Positions 8,248-16,900 of a DNA stretch of 64,000 nucleotides are shown piece by piece (position 1 is the stretch's first letter; each line of letters starts with the position of its first letter). Location: assembly GCF_049639735.1 (NCBI RefSeq), contig NZ_JBEVVA010000003.1, positions 1,674,001 to 1,738,000 of the forward strand. Direction: 5' to 3'. The notes beneath the pieces are model-generated. The model worked only from the letters and a program-made list of their open reading frames with translations. It did not search any database and had not been told where the DNA came from. The translations under genes were made by a program, and so were the position numbers. Source of the DNA: Elusimicrobium simillimum. GTDB lineage: Bacteria; Elusimicrobiota; Elusimicrobia; Elusimicrobiales; Elusimicrobiaceae.

Positions 8248-10467
8248 CTATTGCTGCGGCGCGGACGGTGCCTGCGGCGCGAACATTTCTTCAGGTATAT
8301 TTATACCCTTAGATTTAAATTCATCAAAGAATAACGGCTTATTACCCGTAGGAGCGAAAAAGCCTTCCACTTTACCGGTTTCCTCGTTAATACCTGTTTG
8401 GGTATATCTAAAAAGGTCGTTAGTAACAATGTTGCCGTCTTTTTGGCCCGCTATCTCTGTAATATGCGTAACCTTTCTGGAACCATCAGAAAACCTGGAA
8501 AGCTGTACTATCATGTTAACAGCTGACGACACCATTTCCCTAATAGCCCAAATAGGCAGCTCCGCGCTGGCCATCATACACATAGCTTCAAGACGGGTAA
8601 GACCGTCTCTTGGGGTGTTGGCGTGAATTGTGGCCAAAGAACCGTCGTGGCCGGTGTTCATGGCTTGTAACATGTCCAAGGCTTCCGCGCCGCGGCACTC
8701 GCCAACTACAATTCTGTCAGGTCTCATACGCAGACAGTTTTTAACTAAATCTTTAATGGTAATTTCACCTTTACCCTCAATGTTAGCCGGCCTGCTTTCA
8801 AGCGAAATCCAGTGTATTTGCTGCAGCCTGAGTTCCGCGGTATCTTCCACGGTAATAATACGTTCGTCAGACGGAATATAACTGGACAAAGCGTTTAAGA
8901 ATGTGGTTTTACCGGTACCGGTACCGCCGGAAATAATAACGTTCTTTCTTATTTTAACGCACTGTTCTAAAAATTCCATACACTCGCGGCTAATGGTGCC
9001 AAAGCGGAAGTAATCTTCCGGGCCGAAAGGTTTTTGTGAGAATCTTCTTATAGTAAGCGACGGGCCGGAAACAGCAAGCGGCGCTATAATAGCGTTAACA
9101 CGCGAGCCGTCTTTAAGACGCGCGTCAACCAGCGGGACGGACTCGTCTATACGTCTGCCCAGCGGGGCCACGATTCTTTTAATAACCTGTACAACCTGGT
9201 CGTTATTTCTAAATCTGTATTTGGTAAGCGTAAGTTTACCCTTTTGTTCAATAAAAATTTTGTCAAAAGAGTTAACCATGATTTCTGTTACGCCCGGGTC
9301 CCTCATCAAGCCTTCCAACGGGCCTAAACCTAAAATTTCGTCCAATAACTCCGTGGCAAACCTTACGCGCTGCTCTCTTGAAAACTGTAAGTTTGCCTGG
9401 CGCTGTAAAATTTCTTCAATAATATCGGAAACTCTTTTTCTGGTTTGCTCGCTGTTGGTTTCGTCGCTAATTACAATTCTTTCCACTTCCAGCGTTTTAA
9501 TAACGTCTTTGTGTACTTTCTTTTTAAGCTCGTCCCAGAAAGACATTTTTTCTTCGTCTTCACTTTCAGCGTCATGCTTAAATGTAGGCATGGCCGCGCC
9601 CGAGGCGCCGCCGCCCACAACAGCGTTCCATACGTCTTTAGAGGCTTGGGTAAACTCCTCGTCGCTTACGCTGGTCATCCAATCTTTAAGAGTGGGGGCA
9701 GCGCTGTTAATTCTTTCAATTAAAATTCTAAGGCCGTCTTTAACCCATTGTGACTGCGGGTTGGTAATAGCCTCTATCTCGCGCCTGTTAGACGCCGCCA
9801 TCACACTGTCATCCCACGGCAGAAAAACTGAAACGTCTTTACCTAAACTTGTAAAAAATTTGTCCACTTCCTCATGCGGTATGGAGCCCGGCAGGTCGTA
9901 CATATTACACACAACGTCCATGCGCTCCATGGGGAAGCTCATTTCCTTATAGTCGTTAAACATTTTAACCGTTGTGTTTAAATGGTTGCGCGTGGCCTGT
10001 GTGACCCAAAAAAGTTTGTCTGAAATATCAAACGCGAAAGACTGCATGGGGAAAGATGAATCCACATCTAAAAATATATCAAAAGTTTGCGAAAGCCTGG
10101 AAAGTATAGGCATAATAAGCTTAGGCGTAATGGCTGAAACCTGCGGCCTGGTATTGCCAAGGGGCATAACGCCAACGCCGTACTGCGACATAGATATTTT
10201 ACCGCGCAGCAGCCCGCCCGCCACCGCTATGGTGGTGGAACCTAAACTTTTAACAATATCAGCCACCGTTACAGGCGTTCTGATATCTAAATAAAATGTA
10301 TGTTCTTGTCTTGCTAAAGGGTCTAACGGAACAATAAGCACCGGGCGCTTCTGCTGCCCTGCCCAAAGCACGGCTAAATTGAGCAAAAGGGTAGTGCGCC
10401 CTGCACCCTCTTTAGGGCCGGTAAATGCTATTATTTTGCCTTCATTTTTGCCTTGTTCCATGTCCAT
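8248..10467 (-). CDS. tadA: TadZ-TadA fusion: MinD/ParA-like domain plus Flp pilus assembly ATPase (CpaE-CpaF)
   Basis: 739 residues. Residues 1 to about 260 form a ParA/MinD-like domain with a deviant Walker A (GPKEGAGRTT, 17-26) and a FLDVDSS segment at the Walker A' position, as in TadZ/CpaE, the protein that localises the Tad machine to a pole. After an Ala/Gly/acidic linker, residues from about 310 form a TadA/CpaF ATPase: Walker A GGTGTGKTT (about 515), Asp box (ITVEDTAEL), Walker B RIVVGECRG (about 585) and His box GSLATIHAN. TadA hydrolyses ATP to polymerise Flp pilin. Normally TadZ and TadA are separate neighbouring genes. GGAG 9 bases before the ATG at 10467 supports this start over the ATG 6 bases later. 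Confidence 0.93.
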   Translation of the reverse strand: MDMEQGKNEGKIIAFTGPKEGAGRTTLLLNLAVLWAGQQKRPVLIVPLDPLARQEHTFYLDIRTPVTVADIVKSLGSTTIAVAGGLLRGKISMSQYGVGVMPLGNTRPQVSAITPKLIMPILSRLSQTFDIFLDVDSSFPMQSFAFDISDKLFWVTQATRNHLNTTVKMFNDYKEMSFPMERMDVVCNMYDLPGSIPHEEVDKFFTSLGKDVSVFLPWDDSVMAASNRREIEAITNPQSQWVKDGLRILIERINSAAPTLKDWMTSVSDEEFTQASKDVWNAVVGGGASGAAMPTFKHDAESEDEEKMSFWDELKKKVHKDVIKTLEVERIVISDETNSEQTRKRVSDIIEEILQRQANLQFSREQRVRFATELLDEILGLGPLEGLMRDPGVTEIMVNSFDKIFIEQKGKLTLTKYRFRNNDQVVQVIKRIVAPLGRRIDESVPLVDARLKDGSRVNAIIAPLAVSGPSLTIRRFSQKPFGPEDYFRFGTISRECMEFLEQCVKIRKNVIISGGTGTGKTTFLNALSSYIPSDERIITVEDTAELRLQQIHWISLESRPANIEGKGEITIKDLVKNCLRMRPDRIVVGECRGAEALDMLQAMNTGHDGSLATIHANTPRDGLTRLEAMCMMASAELPIWAIREMVSSAVNMIVQLSRFSDGSRKVTHITEIAGQKDGNIVTNDLFRYTQTGINEETGKVEGFFAPTGNKPLFFDEFKSKGINIPEEMFAPQAPSAPQQ

Positions 10468-10473
10468 ACCGGG

Positions 10474-11220
10474 TTACTCCACAATTTCTACTGTAACAAA
10501 TAAGAAGAGCGATCTCTGTTCTTCCGTTTTATCTTTACTTCTAAAAAGCAGGCCAATTAAAGGCAGTCTGCCAAGTAACGGCACTCTGTCTATAGATACG
10601 TTAATATTGCTTTGTTTAAGGCCGCCTATAACCAGCGTTTCGCCGCTGTTAAGCTCAACTTGTGTTTTAATTGTTCTTTTGTTAAAAGACGGTATTGTGG
10701 TGGAGCCTACCACAACTACTCTTGAGTAGTCCGGCGTGGAAACTTCTAACTCTACGGAAAGGTTAATAATATTGCCCCTTTCTCTAATAATTGTAGGAAG
10801 TACGTTTAACATAACGCCGTATTCATTAAGCGATGTGCCCACGCCCTGTGAGTTGACCTCAGGCATAGGTATTTGGCCGCCTACGGAAATGTTGGCGCTT
10901 ACGCCGTTTTTGGTAACAATTTTCGGGTTAGAGATAACCTGCGCTTTACCTTCTGTTTCCATAAATTTAAGCCTGGTGTTAAGCGCTGTTTTTCTCTCAA
11001 AGGAACCTATTTCCAGTATGCCCGGTATTTCCTTTTCGGCAAAGTCTATGATATTGTACCATGAAAAACCTATGGTATTTTGCAGCGAACCGCTGATTTC
11101 AACTATGTCGGCGCTTACTGAAATAAGGTCAGTCTTACGCTGCGCATAGGCGCTTGGCACAGAAAGCAGCGCTATTAAAGACGCTAAGAATATTTTAGAT
11201 AGAAGCTTTTTATTTTTCAT
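10474..11220 (-). CDS. Short secretin of the Tad system (CpaC/RcpA type), secretin domain only
   Basis: 248 residues. A signal peptide (about 1-26, SAYA) leads almost at once into the secretin domain: the EISGSLQNTIGFSWY segment, KAQVISNPKIVTKNG, ISVGGQIPMPE, the LNVLPTI and VELEVSTPD strands, then NSGETLVIGGL and VPLLGRLPLIGLLF, the signature that ends all secretins. Typical CpaC proteins are 400-500 residues and carry an N-terminal N0/BON-like region in the periplasm; here this is missing. The protein should form the outer-membrane gate for the Flp pilus. It sits between cpaB and tadZA, the usual place. Confidence 0.88.
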   Translation of the reverse strand: MKNKKLLSKIFLASLIALLSVPSAYAQRKTDLISVSADIVEISGSLQNTIGFSWYNIIDFAEKEIPGILEIGSFERKTALNTRLKFMETEGKAQVISNPKIVTKNGVSANISVGGQIPMPEVNSQGVGTSLNEYGVMLNVLPTIIRERGNIINLSVELEVSTPDYSRVVVVGSTTIPSFNKRTIKTQVELNSGETLVIGGLKQSNINVSIDRVPLLGRLPLIGLLFRSKDKTEEQRSLFLFVTVEIVE

Positions 11221-11235
11221 TGTAGTGTCCTGTTA

Positions 11236-11987
11236 TTATTTAAACATTTCCGTAAGACTTGCTATCGGAATAGAATGTATACCGGTGTTTGTCGCGTTTC
11301 TTACAACCAGCGTAATGTCGCCCTCGGACTTGGCCAAAGCCAAATACTGCGCGTCTCTGGGGTCCAAGGCAAGACTGATTGCGGAAGAATCTGAAAAAGC
11401 CGACGCCGCTGAATTGCTGTCACGTGTCGCCCTTAACTGCGCAGCGTCCATACCTTGGCCTAAATCACTGCCTACGCCTAAAACTTTTATTCTCTGTAAA
11501 ATTGTAGCGGTAATTCTTTCTCTGTTGCCCGCTTTTGTGTTAACCTCAAATGTTAACAGTATGTCCACCCAATCGTCCGGTTTAATAAGGTTGGCTACGG
11601 CGGCCGGAACGTCCGTTAAAACAAAACCTCTCCATAAGGGCGGCACCCTAGAGGAAAGCCCCGCCTCCGCGCTGAGTGACGTTAATGCCGCTTTGGTCAC
11701 CTGGTTGCCGGTGGGTATGGCTATTTTGGTAACAAGATTATTTTCTAATTTTGTTATATCGGAGTCTTTAGTAAAAAGGTACGCGTCTTTTTGTATATAT
11801 TTGCTGGGCACCTGCACAAACATAAGGTCCCCCTGGCAATAACCTTTCTCTCAGGCAAATTCCTGGCGGCAACAATTACTGATTCTATATTGCTGTCTTC
11901 CTGAAATCTTTTTTGGTTAGATGATAAAATAAACATATAAACAACTGCTGCTATTACCGCAACAATTATCGGCATTAGTTTCTTCAT
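11236..11987 (-). pseudogene. cpaB: Flp pilus assembly protein CpaB/RcpC, interrupted by a one-base frameshift
   Basis: Two overlapping frames together give one CpaB protein. The first (start 11987, GGAGTGAG ribosome site) encodes the membrane anchor (MKKLMPIIVAVIAAVVYMF) and the start of the SAF domain (VIVAARNLPERKVIARG). The rest continues in another frame to the stop at 11236 (IPTGNQVTKAAL, KPDDWVDILLTF), matching the RcpC/SAF half. The break is at five consecutive C (minus-strand G5) at 11829-11833. One extra G would give IARGDLMFVQVP, the expected family sequence. An ATG at 11823 with AGGGGG just upstream could restart translation, but the product would lack its membrane anchor. CpaB helps the secretin and binds peptidoglycan or pilus subunits in the periplasm. 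Confidence 0.85.
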
Positions 11988-12025
11988 TTTAACTCACTCC
12001 TTACTCCAAATATAAATTTACAAAT

Positions 12026-12499
12026 TTAGTTAATATGCCTTCTTTCCACAGGCATTCTTACCGTGGCTTTAAGATACTTTATCCCCACGCGTTTTGGCTG
12101 GTCTGCAAACACTATGTTTGTGCCCGGGAATATCAGCCTTACCGGGTACGTCAGTTCTACTATAAGGTCCTCATTAGGGTGCGCGTTGCCCGATATCTGA
12201 GGGTCAAAACTTGTTCTTTTTACCGCTGTTGTAAACGTGGGTTTAAGCTGCGCAGCCTGAAATATTAACGCCACCTGCTCTTTAAGCTTAGAGTCCACAT
12301 AACTCTTATCCGTCGGTCCGCCTAATCTTCTTACGCCTACAAGCGCGCCTACTCTTGCCATTTCATACGCAGAGTGGTGGGCCAAAATGGTGTGGTATGC
12401 TATGTTGCCAAGTTCCAGTACCAAAAACAGCATGTACATGAAAACCGGGAGAACAAGCATTAACTCAACAATTGTCTGCCCGCCACGTCTGCGTATCAT
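12026..12499 (-). CDS. tadE: TadE-like pseudopilin
   Basis: About 157 residues from the ATG at 12499; a TTG at 12505 is the alternative. The N-terminus RRRGGQTIVELMLVLP has the Tad-type prepilin peptidase site (cut after Gly, Glu at +5) leading into a single hydrophobic helix, and then HSAYEMARVGALVG, typical of TadE/TadG family minor pilins. The remainder is a soluble domain of about 110 residues. TadE is needed for Flp pilus assembly. The prepilin peptidase TadV/CpaA that would cut it is not in this window. Confidence 0.85.
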   Translation of the reverse strand: MIRRRGGQTIVELMLVLPVFMYMLFLVLELGNIAYHTILAHHSAYEMARVGALVGVRRLGGPTDKSYVDSKLKEQVALIFQAAQLKPTFTTAVKRTSFDPQISGNAHPNEDLIVELTYPVRLIFPGTNIVFADQPKRVGIKYLKATVRMPVERRHIN

Positions 12500-12507
12500 A
12501 AGCAAAA

Positions 12508-12705
12508 TTAGATGCCGCCAAGCCCGCCAAGCACTCTCTGTTTGACGTTTTCGAAAAGCTCAGGCATGAACTGTTTCAAAGCAAGGCCGGCCGCCAGAGC
12601 GATACCGACGATAACCGCTAACATAAGGGCGTATTCTACCGTGCCTTGCCCTTTTTTGTTTTTAAGCTGCGCTAAGGCAACCTGCATTTTAACTATTAAT
12701 TTCAT
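12508..12705 (-). CDS. flp: Flp family major pilin
   Basis: 65 residues. Basic leader with KNKKG19, then the Flp motif QGTVEYALMLAVIVG: cleavage after Gly19 puts Glu at +5 and Tyr at +6, as in all Flp pilins. A single hydrophobic helix and a short tail (VKQRVLGGLGGI) complete it; the mature protein would be about 46 residues. A strong GGAGG ribosome site precedes the ATG. This is the likely main subunit of the pilus built by the genes downstream. Confidence 0.92.
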   Translation of the reverse strand: MKLIVKMQVALAQLKNKKGQGTVEYALMLAVIVGIALAAGLALKQFMPELFENVKQRVLGGLGGI

Positions 12706-12753
12706 TTTTACGTCCTCCGTTTACTTTTTAAATCACTCTATTTTAAAACAAAT

Positions 12754-12930
12754 TTATTTGGGCTCATACACAGTTAATATTACACGCGCGCCTTGTTCAA
12801 ACTGTACGGGAACAATATTGGTGTAGAAAACGTAAAACATAATAAACATAATAAAAAGTGACGCCGTTACAAGTATATATTCTACCGCGGCCTGGCCCTT
12901 TTTATTTTTTAATGTTTTACCATACACCAT
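12754..12930 (-). CDS. Second small Flp/TadE-like pilin (58 residues)
   Basis: Short open frame with ATG at 12930 and TAA at 12754-12756. The product begins MVYGKTLKNKKGQAAVEYIL and continues with a hydrophobic helix (LVTASLFIMFIMFYVFY) and a tail of about 22 residues ending YEPK. KKG then QAAVEY matches the Tad prepilin site (Gly at -1, Glu at +5, Tyr at +6) and is nearly the same as that of the Flp gene just downstream (KKG-QGTVEY). Its tail differs from Flp, so it is more likely a minor pilin or initiation subunit than a copy. The ribosome site is weak (GGTGAG). Confidence 0.8.
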   Translation of the reverse strand: MVYGKTLKNKKGQAAVEYILVTASLFIMFIMFYVFYTNIVPVQFEQGARVILTVYEPK

Positions 12931-12942
12931 AACTCACCGTTA

Positions 12943-13911
12943 TTAAAACTGTAAGCCTACAGACACGTTATACACCGTGCCCAGCGCGCCAAAAGGCGTC
13001 ATAGCGAAATCAATTGACGTACCGTAGCCAAAGATCTCGTTGCTGTATAAACCAAAACCGAATGATACCTGGTTTGTTTTATCCAAACCTAAAGATTCTG
13101 TCCAAGAGTCCTCGTTAATACCAGCTTTATCGCGTGAGTAGTAACCCGCGCGCAGGTCAAAACGGGCAACCTGTAACAGGTCTTCCGGTATATGTATTTC
13201 CAAGCCTACGCCGTACTGCAGTTTGTAGTCGGTATATTTTATAACTTCGCCGACAATGGTGTAGTACTTGGTTTTAAAGTGCGCGCCGCCTCTAAGGCCT
13301 GTGGGCACTTCATCGCTGTCGCCAAGGTTAACAGCGGCAAAACCTAAGCCCACTCTGTTAAAATCTAATTTAGCGCCTACGTCAAAGGCTATATTATTGT
13401 AATGTTCGCCTACGTTATTTTCGTTAACATATTTAAACGTACCGCCCAGTTGCAGGATATTGTCAAAAAATCCTCTGGCTATGGATACCGTACCTACAAA
13501 GTTTCTAACGTCGCCGTTAACACCCTCAGAGGTAGGGATACCTTGTTCGTCTTTCCATTCAAAGCCGTCAATATCCATGTAGTTGCCTGAGAAAGCTATT
13601 ATGGTTTTACCCATAGGCTGCACAAAGGCAAGCGTTCTGGCTTTATAATCGCCAATCCACTGGAGGTATGAAACGTGAACCTCTTTGGTAGTGGCTGTTG
13701 AAAGGCCGGCCGGGTTCCAGTAAATAGCGTCCGCGCCCTCTGCCAAAGAGGCGTAAGCGTTGCCCAAAGCCTGCGCCCTGGGGCTGCCTGCGGGTATTTT
13801 TAAGAACGCGCTGGCGCTGGTACCAGCCCACTTGCTGTCCTTAGCAAATAGTGCCGTGGAGCACATTGCCAGTATTGTCAAAATAACTAATCTTTTAAAG
13901 TATTTATTCAT
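12943..13911 (-). CDS. PorV/PorQ-like outer-membrane beta-barrel protein
   Basis: About 322 residues from the ATG at 13911 (MNKYFKRLVILTILAMCSTA signal peptide); a longer frame to 13959 would run back into the upstream gene. The mature start AGTSASAFLKIPAGSPRAQALG and AEGADAIYWNPAGLS are the hallmark of the PorV/PorQ and UPF0164-like family of FadL-type barrels. The rest alternates short strands and loops ending in an aromatic-rich terminal strand (VYNVSVGLQF). In Bacteroidota PorV shuttles type IX secretion cargo; in other phyla members often sit beside proteins with FlgD-like Ig domains, as here (14 bases after the giant protein gene). A role in exporting or anchoring that protein is inference. 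Confidence 0.82.
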   Translation of the reverse strand: MNKYFKRLVILTILAMCSTALFAKDSKWAGTSASAFLKIPAGSPRAQALGNAYASLAEGADAIYWNPAGLSTATTKEVHVSYLQWIGDYKARTLAFVQPMGKTIIAFSGNYMDIDGFEWKDEQGIPTSEGVNGDVRNFVGTVSIARGFFDNILQLGGTFKYVNENNVGEHYNNIAFDVGAKLDFNRVGLGFAAVNLGDSDEVPTGLRGGAHFKTKYYTIVGEVIKYTDYKLQYGVGLEIHIPEDLLQVARFDLRAGYYSRDKAGINEDSWTESLGLDKTNQVSFGFGLYSNEIFGYGTSIDFAMTPFGALGTVYNVSVGLQF

Positions 13912-13925
13912 ATTCTTTATTTTAC

Positions 13926-16900
13926 CTATGGTATTAAGATTTTGACAACTTTCTGGCAATATTCCTTGCCGCCGCCTGTTGCCTTAAAGTCTATCAAGGC
14001 CAAGTATACGCCCCTGGCAACTGTTTTGCCGTGGTCGTTTTTCTTGTCCCATTCGCAGCGTAAGGCCGCGTTTCTCAGATTAGTAAAGTCATCTGTCTGC
14101 TTGGTGGCGTCCTTGATATTATTGTCAGGGTTAATGGCTATAGACGAGCCCACCGTTATAGTGTTGTTATTTACGTCCGTACACTGGTAACCGCTTGTTC
14201 TGACAAGGTCGCCCGCTATGTTGTAAATCTTAATAGTCAACTCGCCCGGGACAGGTATTTTGGTTACTTCAAACTTACCTGTATTTGCCCTGAACGGGTT
14301 GGGGTAGAAGATTGTGGCTTTTTTAAAGTCTTCGCATACAAATCTTCCGTCGCCGCGCGCCACGGTAAACCAGCCTACCATGTTGCCAAACACGCTCCAG
14401 TCAGCAATGTATTTGGTATCTGAGATGTCACCGTAAAAGCTGTCTATGTGCGTGCTGTTATCTTCAGCCGTGGTAACATACCTGAAAGGATAAGTGCCGT
14501 CCGGCACGTCTTGCATGGCAAAGTCTTTACCGTCCCATACTTCTTGTATAGAAACAGCGTTGGGCCTCATACCCACAATTGCTTTAACCAGCAGATCACG
14601 CTCTGAGGACACGTTGGGGCCGGGGCAGTAAATTGCCTGCTGCCCGCTGCCTGCAGCGCCTGTAAGATAACAGCCTGTGCCTACGGTCGCAGGATCGTCT
14701 ATTTCGCTGGTTGCACAATTTTTAGGCACACCTGTAACCTCGTCGCAATATAAGGTAGCGGCTGTCTGGTCATCCGGGCCGATTACTTCACCGGTAGAAT
14801 AGTTGTTAATACGTGTGCCCGGTTTAAATATTTGTATAGCAACCTTCATAGGCACTGAAGCCTGGTAGAAGAATGCGCCCGCCTGGTTACGTTCAGATAT
14901 TACTTCAATGTCTCTGTCGTAAATCTGGAAGATATTGGCGTTTATGGGCACTTCTACTCTTACTTCATAATTGTAGTCGCATATAATCTTGCGGTCTGAC
15001 GGGTTGGTAGCGTCCCACACACCGTCTTTACCGTCGGGGCATACTCCTATAAGCTGCTTTTGCGCCGTAGTACACTTATTATAGGTAGAGTTTGTGCCTG
15101 ATTCAGTACAAAGCGTCATCTTACCTGTATATACAGGTGAGTTAACGGCAAACGGATAACCGTTAGCGCGCAGCCTTACAGTATAAAGACCTGATGCTAA
15201 ATAGTTGCCTCTGTCGTCTCTGCCGTCCCATTGTACTTTAGCAAGCAGGTTGCCCTCGTAAATGTTTTGTTCGCCATATTCGTTAAAGCCTGTGTCTCTA
15301 AGTACGCGGCAAACTTCTCTGTCATTGCCCGACACATAGTTGCCGTAACAGTCTTTACCGTTAGGTGAAAGAACGTCAATATCTACCTTGGCCGTACGTG
15401 ACGGGGTAAAGTTAATTGTATAAGGCGGTATTCTTACTGCCGTACCTGTGGAGTTAACCAACTGCGGGCTGGCCGCTGTTATTGTAACTTCGTCTAAGAA
15501 GTATACGGGACCGCGCGCTACTGTTATGTAGCCTGTAGGATGGTCTGTAGAATAAATTACGCCGTAACCGCCGGTTCTGCTGCCGGCAGGTAAAGTTAAG
15601 TCGGCAGGCGCGTTACCCGCGAAGTTGGCGGGCAGTATGGGGTTGGCGTCCTGGTCATAGTATATTGTAGCTTCCTGCGCGGGGCGGGCTACTATAATAT
15701 AAGGATACTGTCCGTCTGATACAAAGCTGGAGTCAGCGTCTCTCGTGCCGTCCCATGACTCTACGCTTGCATTACCCTCGCCGGGTCTGGTGCCTCTAAA
15801 TGTTTTGATAGGCATGGCGTTAACCGACACGCCGGCATTAACTCTGCCGTCCGCGTCAACAGGGGGCCAGGCCACTGTCTTATCATTAGGTATAACAGTA
15901 CCTTTTTCATATATATATACTGATACGTCCATTACCTTAGATAACGAATATGATAATGTCGCTTTTGACAGAGTGTCTGAAAGCAGCGGGGTATCGGTCA
16001 CGTCCACTACCCTAAATAAATCCACAGGAAAGAGCGATTTTCTTGAATATATAATATCCGTAAATATTGGGTCTTTAGCGGTAATTTCAAGAACGTATGT
16101 ACCATCAGCCACGTAACGGCCGTAATCGTCTATACCGTCCCAGGTTAAGGTATTGACCTGCTTTTCAACAGTCTGCTGGTCTTTAGCCAATGTTTTTACT
16201 GTTACGTTGGCCGAGTTCTTAATAGTTACCGTTGTTGGCGCGTCGCGTGAAATGGTGTATTTGAATACAAACGGGTCTAAACCGTAGGCAATAGGGCTGG
16301 AGCCTATTGTAGCGTATTCAATAGCCTGTATGTTAATGTCTACCTGCCCGCGGTTAACAGGTAAAATACCGTTGTGGTACAAGCGGGATTTTACGCCGTC
16401 AAACCTATCGCCGTTCATATTGGTATAGGTGCTGGCGTACGGTATTTCCGCCCACAGCACGTACACATAGTCGCCGTCCGGCACGTACTGGCCATAGGCG
16501 TAGTTTTTGGTTTCCGTTGTGGCGGAACCTGTTGTGGTAAGTATCTGGCATTCCGTTGACTGGCAGGTGGCCGGCAGCGGTATTGGTATACCATTATTAA
16601 AGGTAAAGATAGAGTCCGCGTTACAGGTGGCCTGGTTACAATAGCTGTTGGCCGGTATCGCCGCGCCGCTGGCTATTGTTGAAGATACCTTACAATAAGG
16701 GGACTGCCCGCAGGTTAAACCGCTGATATCAGCGTTTGCGGCATATTGCCTGGAAACGTAGGAAGACCTTATAATAGGGTCCGCCGCTGTTATTGTAGAA
16801 CCTTGAGTATAGGCGTTTTGCAGTTTACACCCTGCTGTGCTGTAACAAAGTTGTGAAGTGTACGTCGCGCCATAGCCAACATTTACTGTTGTGGGCGCAT

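Noticed and set aside
9221..9952. 243-codon frame antisense to the TadZ-TadA gene
   Set aside because: It is a mirror of a strongly conserved gene, rich in Ser and Leu as expected from the opposite strand, with no start signal.
11823..11840. Programmed -1 ribosomal frameshift in cpaB
   Set aside because: The local sequence is not a canonical slippery heptamer in the right phase and CpaB is not known to need frameshifting; a missing base is simpler.
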